Of a stretch of DNA of 22,915 nt, positions 14,947 through 21,859 are shown one piece after another. This DNA comes from Pseudomonadota bacterium (GTDB taxonomy: Bacteria > Desulfobacterota > Desulfobulbia > Desulfobulbales > SURF-16). The stretch is from assembly GCA_030597865.1 (NCBI GenBank), contig JAUVQZ010000015.1, positions 1-22,915 on the forward strand, in the 5' to 3' direction. Both the position numbers and the translations under genes were made by a program. Under the pieces are notes generated by a model that had not been told where the DNA came from, did no database searches, and saw only the letters and a program-made list of their open reading frames with translations. How positions within the stretch are numbered: the stretch's first letter is position 1; each line of letters starts with the position of its first letter.

Positions 14947-15984
14947 ATGTGTAAGATAGGAATTGTTGGTGCCTCGGGCTATACAGGCGTTGAGCTGGCC
15001 AGGTTACTGGTCAATCATCCAGACGTTGAACTCACCGTTGCCACCTCCCGGCAATATGCCGGTCAGAAACTTTCAGATGTCTATCCCAACCTGCGCGGTC
15101 TGACTGATATTGTTCTTGAGGACGTGGTGGTGGAGGATCTCGTCCACCGGGCAGACCTCTTTTTCACGGCCGTACCACATCAGACGGCCATGAATATCGT
15201 CCCCGCCTTTTTGGCCGCCGGCAAGAAGGTGGTTGATCTCAGCGCTGATTTTCGGATCAATGACGCCGAGGTCTATGAGGCCTGGTATCAGGCCCATATT
15301 GCCAAGGAATTTCTTGCTGAGGCGGTCTATGGCCTGCCGGAGATTAATCGTGACAAGATCAAGGGGGCGCGGCTGGTGGCAAATCCCGGCTGTTACCCCA
15401 CCAGTATTATCCTCGGCCTTGCCCCCCTTCTTCAAAACGGTATTATCGACCCCGCCACCATCATTGCCGATTGCAAGTCCGGTACCTCCGGGGCCGGACG
15501 CAGTGCCAGTACCGCCACCCTCTACTGTGAGGTCACCGATGGCTTTAAGGCCTATAAGGTCGGCGATCATCGCCATACCCCGGAAATCGAGCAGGAGATC
15601 GCCAAGCTCACAGGGCAGAGGGTTGCCATCTCCTTCACCCCCCATCTCGTTCCCATGGTGCGCGGTATTTTGAGTACGGTCTATGCCGGTTTTGTGAAAG
15701 ATGTCAGCCAGGCAGAGGTGGACAACCTCTACCAGGATTTCTATAAGGATGAGCGTTTTGTGCGGCCCTGTACCCCTGGTACCTTTCCATCCACCCAGTT
15801 TGTCCGTGGCAGTAATTATTGCGATATCGGCTGCAAGGTGGATCCACGCACCAGGAGGGTGGTGGTTGTCTCTGCCATTGATAATCTGGTGAAGGGCGCG
15901 GCCGGCCAGGCCATTCAGAATATGAATATTGTCCTTGGCCTTGACGAGGCTGCGGGTCTTGGCGTTGTACCGCTCTTTCCATAA
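14947..15984 (+). CDS. argC: N-acetyl-gamma-glutamyl-phosphate reductase
   Basis: ArgC reduces N-acetylglutamyl phosphate to the semialdehyde with NADPH in arginine synthesis. The 345-residue protein has the nucleotide-binding start IGIVGASGYTGVELARLL, the catalytic cysteine C149 in VANPGCYPTS and the histidine-bearing DHRHTPEIEQE. HLVPMVRGIL and the near-terminal DNLVKGAAGQAIQNMN are also present; both are typical. It is the type 1 (long) ArgC. ATG 14947 follows AGGTG at a workable distance. truA begins 3 bases after the stop, so the two are co-transcribed. No other arg genes are in the window. Confidence 0.97.
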   Translation: MCKIGIVGASGYTGVELARLLVNHPDVELTVATSRQYAGQKLSDVYPNLRGLTDIVLEDVVVEDLVHRADLFFTAVPHQTAMNIVPAFLAAGKKVVDLSADFRINDAEVYEAWYQAHIAKEFLAEAVYGLPEINRDKIKGARLVANPGCYPTSIILGLAPLLQNGIIDPATIIADCKSGTSGAGRSASTATLYCEVTDGFKAYKVGDHRHTPEIEQEIAKLTGQRVAISFTPHLVPMVRGILSTVYAGFVKDVSQAEVDNLYQDFYKDERFVRPCTPGTFPSTQFVRGSNYCDIGCKVDPRTRRVVVVSAIDNLVKGAAGQAIQNMNIVLGLDEAAGLGVVPLFP

Positions 15985-15987
15985 GCC

Positions 15988-16797
15988 ATGCGCAATATCA
16001 AGCTTGTTATCAGTTTTGACGGCACTGATTTCTGTGGCTGGCAGGCCCAGAGGGATCTGCCCACCGTCCAGGGTGTTATCGAAGATAGGCTCACTGTTAT
16101 CTGTAATCATCCCATTATCCTGCACGGCGCCGGCCGCACGGACAGCGGGGTACACGCCTTTGGCATGGTCGCGAATTTTTCTACCGGTTCAAAAATTTCT
16201 TGCTATGGCCTGCAAAAAGGGCTTAATAGTTTGTTGCCCGATGCGATTCGCATCCTTGCCGCGGAAGACGTGGACCACGATTTCCATGCCAGAAAGAGCG
16301 CCCGGGCCAAGACATACTGCTACTATTTTTCCATCGCACCCATTGTCCTTGCTACCAATAGACTCTATGTTACCTCCCTGACCGGTCCCTTTGACTTTGA
16401 CCAGGTTGACAAATGTCTCCAGGGCCTCCTTGGCTGTCATGATTTTTCCTCCTTTGAGGCCACCGGTTCCAGGGATAAGACCAGAACCTCAGGCCGGGGA
16501 GCGGTCCGCACCATTATGGGGGCAACGTTGGTTGAAGACCAAAATCCGCAACAGTTCAAACTGGTGTTGCGTGGGGATGGATTTCTGCGTAAGATGGTGC
16601 GCAATATTACTGGTACCCTGTTTGAGGTCGGCCAAGGAAGGATGACCGCTGAACAGTTTCAAGAGGTACTTGAGGGCAAAGACCGTAATCTGGCCGGGCC
16701 TACTGCCCCGGCCTGCGGTCTTTTCTTGAATGATATCGAATATGACGGAGGGGAGCAGGGTAGCTCCTCTCTGAGAGGCAAAAAATACTTTAAATAA
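15988..16797 (+). CDS. truA: tRNA pseudouridine(38-40) synthase TruA
   Basis: TruA converts uridines 38-40 of tRNA anticodon arms to pseudouridine. The 269-residue protein shows LVISFDGTDFCGWQAQ at the start and the catalytic aspartate D52 in GAGRTDSGVHA. SFEATGS and the C-terminal FLRKMVRNITGTL segment follow, and the order and length are normal. It starts 3 bases after argC with no clear Shine-Dalgarno of its own, so translational coupling to argC is likely. A basic tail follows the family domain. A GC-rich repeat lies downstream. Confidence 0.97.
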   Translation: MRNIKLVISFDGTDFCGWQAQRDLPTVQGVIEDRLTVICNHPIILHGAGRTDSGVHAFGMVANFSTGSKISCYGLQKGLNSLLPDAIRILAAEDVDHDFHARKSARAKTYCYYFSIAPIVLATNRLYVTSLTGPFDFDQVDKCLQGLLGCHDFSSFEATGSRDKTRTSGRGAVRTIMGATLVEDQNPQQFKLVLRGDGFLRKMVRNITGTLFEVGQGRMTAEQFQEVLEGKDRNLAGPTAPACGLFLNDIEYDGGEQGSSSLRGKKYFK

Positions 16798-16854
16798 TTT
16801 TGTAACTATTGAGCGACACAACCGGTGACCCGGTATTTTATAAGCGTACCATTT

Positions 16855-16935
16855 TCCCCCTCCCCCTAGCCCTCTCCCCCAAGGAGAGGGGATTTAATAC
16901 TCCCTCTCCCAGGGGGAGAGGGTTGGGGTGAGGGG
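16855..16935. repeat. Nested C-rich/G-rich palindromic repeat
   Basis: Nested CCCTCTCCC / GGGAGAGGG inverted repeats lie between truA and the aminotransferase gene. One small palindrome (16902-16922) sits in a larger one formed by the C-rich left flank (from 16855) and the GGGTTGGGGTGAGGGG right flank. This resembles CCCTCTCCC-type intergenic repeats common in proteobacterial genomes. A degenerate relative lies at 18831-18897. It has no coding capacity. Confidence 0.7.
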
Positions 16936-16986
16936 TATGTTGCTGCTGGATAGGTACATAAATTTCTCTTCTCAAAAGGTAAGGAA

Positions 16987-18195
16987 ATGAGCGAGCAAAT
17001 CATCGAACTTGCGGCCAGGATGTCCCAGATTAAACCTTCTCCAACCCTGGCTGTGAATGCCAAGGCCAAGGAAATGAAGGCAGCCGGGGCGGATATCCTC
17101 AACTTTAGTGTGGGGGAGCCTGATTTTCCCACCCCGGACCATGTCTGCGCTGCCGGTAAGCAGGCCATTGATGAGAAATTCACCAGATATACGGCCGTGC
17201 CGGGTATCATCGAACTGCGTGAGGCCATTGTCCAGCGGTTCAAGGATGATCATGGCTGGGACTATGATGCGGATCAGGTTCAGGTTTCCTGCGGCGGCAA
17301 GCATGGCCTCTATAATATTGCCCAGGCCCTCTTTGGCCCCGGTGATGAGGTGCTTATTCCCACACCCTACTGGGTATCCTATCCGCCCATTATTACCCTC
17401 ACCGGTGCTACGCCGGTGCTTGTTCCCCTGGATGAGAAGGACGATTTTGACCTCACCGAGGAGAACCTTGCAAAATTTGTCAGCGCTAAGACCAAGGGTA
17501 TTATTCTCAACTCCCCTTCCAACCCCACCGGCGCTGTTTTCTCTGCCAAGGCCCTGAAGGTTGTCGCTGACATGGCCCTGGCCAAGGGCTGGGTGGTGAT
17601 CACTGATGATATCTACGATACCATTGTCTATGGCGACGAGACCCTGCCCCATATCCTTGATATTGCCCCGGAGCTCAAGGAGCAGACATTGATTTCAAAC
17701 GGTGTGTCCAAATCCTTTGCCATGACCGGTTGGCGCATGGGATACACCATTGGGCCTAAGCATATTATCGCGGCCATGAATAAGATCCAGAGCCAGTCCA
17801 CCTCTAACCCCTCATCCGTTGCCCAGCGGGCCGCCCTGGCTGCTGTTTCCGGCCCCCAGGATTTCCCCGTCACCATGAAGAAGTCCTTTCTGCCCCGGCG
17901 CGATTATATCATCTCGGAAATGACCTCTATCCCCGGCGTGACCTGTGTGGTGCCCAAGGGCGCCTTTTATGTCTTCCCCAATCTCTCGGCCTATTACGGT
18001 AAAGCCCATGACGGCAAGGTGATTGAGGGCTCGGTGGATATGTCGGCCTATCTTCTTGAAAAAAGCTTCATGGCCACCGTGCCAGGTGCTGCCTTTGGTG
18101 CTGACGAGTTTGTCCGCTTCTCCTTTGCCGCCTCCATGGATGATATCAAGGAAGGCATGAGACGGCTGAAAGAGGCCATTGCTAATTTGAAGTAG
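16987..18195 (+). CDS. aspC: Class I pyridoxal-phosphate aminotransferase, aspartate aminotransferase type
   Basis: A 402-residue fold-type I aminotransferase of the Ib aspartate aminotransferase group. Visible motifs are the N-terminal NFSVGEPDFPTP, the cofactor-contacting NSPSNPTGAVF, VVITDDIYDTIVYG with its conserved Asp and Tyr, and the Schiff-base lysine K242 in SNGVSKSFAMTGWRMGY. The conserved arginine that binds the substrate carboxylate is in FVRFSFA near the end. It most likely exchanges amino groups between aspartate and 2-oxoglutarate; related enzymes also accept prephenate or aromatic substrates, so the exact specificity is open. AAGGTAAGG lies just before ATG 16987. It stands alone between two intergenic repeats. 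Confidence 0.9.
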   Translation: MSEQIIELAARMSQIKPSPTLAVNAKAKEMKAAGADILNFSVGEPDFPTPDHVCAAGKQAIDEKFTRYTAVPGIIELREAIVQRFKDDHGWDYDADQVQVSCGGKHGLYNIAQALFGPGDEVLIPTPYWVSYPPIITLTGATPVLVPLDEKDDFDLTEENLAKFVSAKTKGIILNSPSNPTGAVFSAKALKVVADMALAKGWVVITDDIYDTIVYGDETLPHILDIAPELKEQTLISNGVSKSFAMTGWRMGYTIGPKHIIAAMNKIQSQSTSNPSSVAQRAALAAVSGPQDFPVTMKKSFLPRRDYIISEMTSIPGVTCVVPKGAFYVFPNLSAYYGKAHDGKVIEGSVDMSAYLLEKSFMATVPGAAFGADEFVRFSFAASMDDIKEGMRRLKEAIANLK

Positions 18196-18408
18196 TTTAT
18201 AACTATTCAGTAGCAGTGAAGCGGCGTCAACCTCATCTTTGCCCATTTCGCCGTTGCACTGCTGGACTTTTCACATGCCAAAGTATGCTTCGAAGTTCAA
18301 AATGAACAAATCTAAGGCGCCCAGAAGGAAGTACCCTTGGGGTGCACTTCTGAATAGTTACGCTTTCGAGTTGAGGGTAATTTCTTGCCCTCACTTGATA
18401 GTTATAAA
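18196..18408. repeat. Composite hairpin repeat element, copy B
   Basis: The 362-base gap between the aminotransferase gene and the small gene at 18558 is filled mainly by this element and a terminator. TTTATAACTAT (18196-18206) is repeated inverted at 18398-18408. TAACTATTCAG (18200-18210) is repeated inverted at 18350-18360. An inner pair (18212-18226 with 18249-18263) is complementary at 13 of 15 positions. The core 18231-18252 and 18300-18318 matches copy A at 7193-7266, and 18249-18263 matches copy C at 9211-9225. It starts at the aminotransferase stop codon. It looks like a mosaic of nested miniature repeats. Confidence 0.7.
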
Positions 18409-18479
18409 TTTTTTTTAAAAAAAACGGCTTCACCACAGAGACATTTTTTTCAATCACCCCTTTGAAAACGGGTATAGAG

Positions 18480-18537
18480 AAAAGAGATAAAAAAAGGCGC
18501 TTCTCGATTACGAGAAGCGCCTTTTTTTATCTCTTTT
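18480..18537. terminator. Bidirectional terminator, 27-bp perfect stem
   Basis: The arms 18480-18506 and 18511-18537 are perfectly complementary around the loop ATTA. The GC part GGCGCTTCTCG is flanked by A7 on one side and T7 on the other, so it works in both directions: for the rightward aminotransferase transcript and for the leftward small gene that ends at 18558. Confidence 0.92.
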
Positions 18538-18557
18538 TAAGGGGATGGGCAGGGTTA

Positions 18558-18731
18558 TTATTCCTCTTCGCTCATGGCCCACGTCCACTGGTCCAGCGGT
18601 TTGGGGGCTGATAAGGGTTTTAGGCCACTGCTCTTATAGCATTGATACACCCAGCTCTCGTTTTTGATGAAGATTTTGATCAGTCCAAGGCTGGGATGGG
18701 TATACATTCCATCTTTAAACGGTCCGTCCAT
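18558..18731 (-). CDS. Small hypothetical protein, 57 residues
   Basis: This frame is a convincing gene by its signals. AGGAAGGAG lies 5 bases before ATG 18731, a TATAAT box lies 50 bases upstream, and a strong terminator follows 20 bases after the TAA. The product begins MDGPFKDGMYTHPSLGLIKI and ends DQWTWAMSEEE. It is compact and soluble, with no signal peptide or membrane segment. It has four aromatic-rich clusters (Y, W, F) and one cysteine. The middle (IKIFIKNESWVYQCYKSSG) could form a beta-hairpin, as in small DNA/RNA- or protein-binding modules. I do not recognise the family. It sits between the aminotransferase gene and a DtxR-like regulator, with its own promoter, so it is probably monocistronic. 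Confidence 0.75.
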   Translation of the reverse strand: MDGPFKDGMYTHPSLGLIKIFIKNESWVYQCYKSSGLKPLSAPKPLDQWTWAMSEEE

Positions 18732-18780
18732 ACTCGCTCCTTCCTGTTTTGTATTTTATCACCGCATCAGAGGCGGCCAA

Positions 18781-18809
18781 ATTATAAGCTGTATTTTATG
18801 AACTGTAAG
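18781..18809 (-). promoter_or_regulatory. Probable sigma-70 promoter of the 57-residue protein gene
   Basis: Read on the minus strand: CTTACA (18809-18804, 4 of 6 matches to the -35 consensus), a 17-base spacer, then a perfect TATAAT (18786-18781). The predicted start near 18774 gives a leader of about 43 bases containing a small CCGC/GCGG hairpin. Confidence 0.55.
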
Positions 18810-18830
18810 GGATAGGGGGGTGCTTACCTC

Positions 18831-18897
18831 CCCCTCACCCTAACCATAACCTTCCGGAGTCTCCCTGCGGTCGCTTACCTCCCTCATGGAGAGGGAA
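18831..18897. repeat. Degenerate C-rich repeat with GCTTACCTCCC direct repeats
   Basis: GCTTACCTCCC occurs twice in direct orientation (starting 18831 and 18872), with CCCTCACCCTAACC and GGAGAGGG segments like those at 16855-16935. It lies between the end of the DtxR-like gene and the promoter of the small gene; it appears to be an eroded copy of the same repeat type. Confidence 0.45.
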
Positions 18898-18914
18898 CTT
18901 TCCCCCTCAAAAAC

Positions 18915-19418
18915 TCATTCTTCTTTTTTCTCCAAACAAGTGGCAATACATGCCGAGCAATTGGATTTGGTCTGGCCACTGGCACAATAGTCACTGAAGC
19001 TCTGTATCCAGTCTGCCCCACCCCGGGGGCATTCTTCAACAAATTTTACAAAATGTATCATGCGGTCGATGATTTTCCGGGGCGCGGCATGCTCGATTTT
19101 GCAGGCCCCCTCATCGGCGGTCTTCTCGTCAACGGCCAGCACCTTGATGAAAAAATCCTGGAGAGCGCTGTGGCGGCGGATGATATCAGCACTCACCACC
19201 TCACCCTTTTGGGTCAGGGTGATTACCTCGTAGGGTGCGTAATTGATCAACCCTTTCTTGGCAAGGGAGCGGAAGGCCTCGGTCACTGAAGAACGGCTTA
19301 CATCAAGCTCAGCGGCAATCTCCTTGGCCCGGGCCACCTGTTTTTTAGCGACGATATGGGCAATAACCTCGAGATAATCCTCCAGGCTGGCACTGAGTTG
19401 GTCATCATCCTGTATCAT
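18915..19418 (-). CDS. DtxR/MntR-family metal-dependent transcriptional regulator with cysteine-rich tail
   Basis: A 167-residue regulator. Residues 1-75 form the winged helix (SLEDYLEVIAHIV, then AKEIAAELDVSRSSVTEAFRSLAKKGLI). Residues 76-125 form the metal-binding and dimerisation domain. Likely metal ligands are D14 and E17 (as MntR D8/E11), H83, and C106, E109, H110. The last three match the C-x2-EH of DtxR/IdeR, where MntR has Glu at the first position. So it combines MntR-like N-terminal ligands with a DtxR-like cysteine, and iron is the more likely signal. Residues 130-161 add C130, C145, C154, C157 and C161, enough for a zinc or Fe-S site. ATG 19418 has AGGAG 6 bases upstream; ATG 19448 is a less likely start. 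No metal transporter gene is adjacent. Confidence 0.87.
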   Translation of the reverse strand: MIQDDDQLSASLEDYLEVIAHIVAKKQVARAKEIAAELDVSRSSVTEAFRSLAKKGLINYAPYEVITLTQKGEVVSADIIRRHSALQDFFIKVLAVDEKTADEGACKIEHAAPRKIIDRMIHFVKFVEECPRGGADWIQSFSDYCASGQTKSNCSACIATCLEKKEE

Positions 19419-19800
19419 GGATAACTCCTGTATTTTGTCCCAAAACATGTTGGTTCCATCGGTACTTTATTACACCAGTCCAACTTTACCTTTGCGCCGG
19501 GATAATTGCTATGATTTTGTCAGGAAATCATGGCCGCTTAATGAAACAGCTAAGGGGAGTGACATGGGGTGATCGCTTCGGTTTCCAGGCGATTTAGCCA
19601 TGATTTTGGATCTGGGTGAATTGTAAACAGAAACAAAGTTGTTAATTCTGCAACAGCCCTTTTTTGAATCGCCATTAGGCGATGCTACGAGTAATAATTC
19701 TTGTCAAGTATTCGCTGCTTTGTTATACGTTTCTATAGTTTAGCCTTACAATGCCATGAGTGAATGGGGCATCATCCTTAAAAAGTGCAAAGGTGAAAGT
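19419..19800. other. 382-base intergenic region with alternative hairpins upstream of the pilin
   Basis: No ORF of note is seen here. ATGATTT (19511-19517) is complementary to AAATCAT (19525-19531), and the longer AAATCATGGC (19525-19534) is also perfectly complementary to GCCATGATTT (19597-19606), so two hairpins compete for the same strand. About 60 bases with a GATCGC...GGCGAT sub-stem lie in the larger loop. Further on, ATCGCC-ATTA-GGCGAT (19668-19683) is a perfect 6-base hairpin. A short GTTG/CAAC stem followed by a T-run (about 19638-19664) is a weak terminator candidate. It matches no riboswitch consensus that I could recall (the GEMM, Mn, TPP, cobalamin and glycine types were considered). 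Confidence 0.4.
19701..19728 (+). promoter_or_regulatory. Probable sigma-70 promoter of the pilin gene
   Basis: TTGTCA (19701-19706) and TTATAC (19723-19728) with a 16-base spacer. The predicted start near 19735 gives a leader of about 65 bases before ATG 19801. The hairpins at 19511-19683 lie upstream of it and would then not be in this mRNA. Confidence 0.55.
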
Positions 19801-20250
19801 ATGAATGAAAAGGGTTTTACACTTATCGAACTCATCGTCATTATCGTCATTCTTGGTATCCTGGCGGTGACGGCTCTACCACGCTATGTAGATATGCAGC
19901 AAGATGCACGTGATGCTGCTGCTGAAGGTGTAATTGGAGCTGCACAAGGCGCTGCTTCAATTAACTTTGCAGCCAACCTGCTTCCTAATGCAAATGCAAC
20001 AGTAGTTGCGCCTGGTATCGTTTCGGGTGCTGATTTATTTGCTTGTATGGAAGAGCAACCTGAAGGCTGGATTGCTGATGTCGCTGCAAACTGTGTTGGT
20101 GGTACGCTCGCTGCCGCAGATGTAGCAGGAGGCTGTATTTGTCAAGCTGCGGCTTCTCCTTGTAATGCTTCCGCTTATATCGTCGGTATAATTGCGGAAA
20201 ATAGTAGTGCCATCCCCCCGACTAAGGCCGTGCTTGCAAGAAGCTGGTAG
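19801..20250 (+). CDS. Type IV pilin / pseudopilin, MshA-like
   Basis: A 149-residue prepilin. It has the short class III leader MNEKG, the prepilin peptidase site G5/F6 and a mature start FTLIELIVIIVILGILAVTALPRYVDMQ with the essential Glu at mature position 5. The block after the helix (DARDAAAEGVIGAAQGAASINFA) resembles MSHA-type major pilins. The C-terminal half has four cysteines, two of them in CIC, possibly for disulfides. ATG 19801 is chosen because it gives the standard leader and follows AAGGTG; a frame opening at 19756 adds a non-pilin extension. The only assembly genes nearby are on the opposite strand downstream (PilC/PilB types). Its alanine and other codons are mostly A/T-ending, unlike the C/G-ending neighbours, which suggests acquisition or separate selection. 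Confidence 0.88.
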   Translation: MNEKGFTLIELIVIIVILGILAVTALPRYVDMQQDARDAAAEGVIGAAQGAASINFAANLLPNANATVVAPGIVSGADLFACMEEQPEGWIADVAANCVGGTLAAADVAGGCICQAAASPCNASAYIVGIIAENSSAIPPTKAVLARSW

Positions 20251-20308
20251 ACGTTTTTTTTTACTTAAGAAAGAAAATCATAGACTTATGTCGTATAGTT
20301 AGGCAAGT

Positions 20309-20354
20309 CCACAAAAAAGCCCGATGCTGAAATCAGCATCGGGCTTTTTTGTGG
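20309..20354. terminator. Bidirectional terminator between convergent pilin and platform genes
   Basis: A perfect 22-base stem (20309-20330 with 20333-20354) has a 2-base loop. The GCCCGATGCTGA arm is flanked by A6 on the left and T6 on the right, so it terminates in both directions, for the pilin (ends 20250) and for the GspF/PilC gene (ends 20452 on the minus strand). Confidence 0.92.
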
Positions 20355-20451
20355 TTCAGAAGATAAAAAGAATACAGTGTTGTCCGTCAGCCTTGAAACA
20401 AGAGGTAATATTTTCTTAGTTGACTGATGGGGCTAATAGTAAAAGCTAACC

Positions 20452-21690
20452 TTAGCCCCCCCGCATGACCTCCATCATCGACCACATGGGGGTGAAGATG
20501 GCCAGGGCGATGAAGCCCACCATGATGCCCATGAAGAGCAGGAGGATGGGTTCGATGAGGGTGGCGAGATTCTTGATGGTGTAGTCGGTCTCCATATCAT
20601 AATAATCGGCAACCTTGTCCATCATCTCGTCAATGCGGCCTGACTCAACGCCGACACTGACCATCTGGGTCACCATCTCCGGGAACAGGGGCTGGCGGGA
20701 CATGGCATCATCAAAGGAGATGCCATTCTCCACCTCAGTGGATATCTCCGCCAGTTGATCGCGGAGGATGAGGTTTTCCAGGGCTGCCGACGACAGGCCC
20801 AGGGTCTTGATGATAGCAATGCCGCTTCTGGTTAAAACCGCAAAAACTCGGCTGAAGCGGGCCATGTATATCTTGGTATACAATGTGCCAAATACGGGGA
20901 GGCGCATGGTTATGGAGTCGCGCAGATGGACAAACTCGCGGTACTGCAGGCCCATGCGATACAAAAGGACCAGGCCGACCACCATGGCGATGATAAGAAT
21001 ATGATAGTTGGCGAAAAAATTACTGATGACAATAAGTAGACGGGTGGCAAGGGGCAGCTCAACCCCGGAGTTGTTAAAGAGAGTAATAAACTTCGGCACC
21101 ACATAGCTCATCAAAAAGAATGTGGCGGAAAAGAGCGCTATGACGACGATTTTCGGATAGCGGGTGGCGGCCTTGATCCGTTCACTTACCTCCTTCTCAT
21201 TTTCCAGCAGGTCAGCCATATAGCCAAAGGAGGTGTCAAGGGTACCAGACTCCTCACCCACCCGGATGATATTTCTGTACAGGATGGTGAAAATCTTGGG
21301 CTGTTCTGCAAAGGCATCGCCCAGGCTTTCACCCTGTTCGATTTCCGTGCGGATCTTGAGAATTACCCCGCGCAGGAGGGGATTTGAGACCTGCTTGGCG
21401 AGGATGGTCAGGGTTTTGAGCATATCAACGCCGGCGGAAAGCAGGGTGGAGCATTGCCGGCAAAAGAGGATATGGTCCTCAAGGGTTACACCCCGCCATT
21501 TTTCAAGGAGGGAGATTTTGGTGTCAGTGCCCTGGGGGGCGTCGGCAAGCTCCCCGGCCGCTATGATGCTGATCGGCGTCAGGTGCTGGGTGATGAGCCA
21601 TTTCTCGACGTCCTTGACGATATCCGCCTCATGGGTTCCCTGCTTGGCAAGGCCGCGGCCATCAATGGCTTCATAATAAAAGGCAGGCAT
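20452..21690 (-). CDS. GspF/PilC-family inner-membrane platform protein
   Basis: A 412-residue inner-membrane protein that anchors the assembly ATPase and pulls pilins or pseudopilins from the membrane in type IV pilus or type II secretion machines. It has the tandem T2SSF domains (about 73-196 and 276-398), with QCSTLLSAGVDM and, in the second repeat, VLTRSGIAI. Three membrane segments lie at about 180-198, 229-246 and 379-400. The N-terminus MPAFYYEAIDGRG is typical. ATG 21690 lies next to the inverted-repeat element at 21694, and its apparent Shine-Dalgarno AGGA is inside that element's terminal repeat. It is downstream of and presumably co-transcribed with the GspE/PilB gene. PilC and GspF cannot be separated with confidence here. 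Confidence 0.9.
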   Translation of the reverse strand: MPAFYYEAIDGRGLAKQGTHEADIVKDVEKWLITQHLTPISIIAAGELADAPQGTDTKISLLEKWRGVTLEDHILFCRQCSTLLSAGVDMLKTLTILAKQVSNPLLRGVILKIRTEIEQGESLGDAFAEQPKIFTILYRNIIRVGEESGTLDTSFGYMADLLENEKEVSERIKAATRYPKIVVIALFSATFFLMSYVVPKFITLFNNSGVELPLATRLLIVISNFFANYHILIIAMVVGLVLLYRMGLQYREFVHLRDSITMRLPVFGTLYTKIYMARFSRVFAVLTRSGIAIIKTLGLSSAALENLILRDQLAEISTEVENGISFDDAMSRQPLFPEMVTQMVSVGVESGRIDEMMDKVADYYDMETDYTIKNLATLIEPILLLFMGIMVGFIALAIFTPMWSMMEVMRGG

Positions 21691-21693
21691 GGC

Positions 21694-21859
21694 TAGTGTC
21701 CTGTTAAGGGTGAAAATGGCGCAGGATTGCGACGGTGTTTGGCGTGTCCGGCAAGGCGCAGCTGATTGAACATAGCAGGGCTATGTGATTGAAGCTGCAA
21801 CGCAGCAGGCGCGACAAACAACAGGCAATATGCGTCAGTTGGGCCTTGACAGGACACTA
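21694..21859. mobile_element. 166-bp miniature inverted-repeat transposable element (MITE) between gspE/pilB and gspF/pilC
   Basis: The terminal inverted repeats TAGTGTCCTGTYAAGG (21694-21709 and 21844-21859) differ at one position. The interior is also an imperfect palindrome, with CATAGCAGGGCTATG at the centre, so most of the 166 bases can fold on themselves. The outer TA on each side fits a TA target duplication as produced by IS630/Tc1-mariner-type transposases, giving a core of 21696-21857. There is no ORF inside, so it would need a transposase from elsewhere. The stop of the upstream gene (21859-21857) is formed by its end. Confidence 0.82.

Noticed and set aside
15073..16155. Minus-strand 360-codon ORF spanning argC and the start of truA.
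   Set aside because: Both plus-strand genes are complete with intact catalytic motifs; the antisense product is rich in repeated G, D, I and H codons typical of a shadow frame.
16821..16834. ACCGG/CCGGT palindrome after truA as a terminator.
   Set aside because: The stem is only five pairs and lacks a T-run.
19518..19610. Known riboswitch (GEMM c-di-GMP/cGAMP type, or yybP-ykoY because of GGGGAGT) before the pilin.
   Set aside because: The conserved GEMM core and the second half of the manganese class are not present, and the likely promoter lies downstream of the structure.
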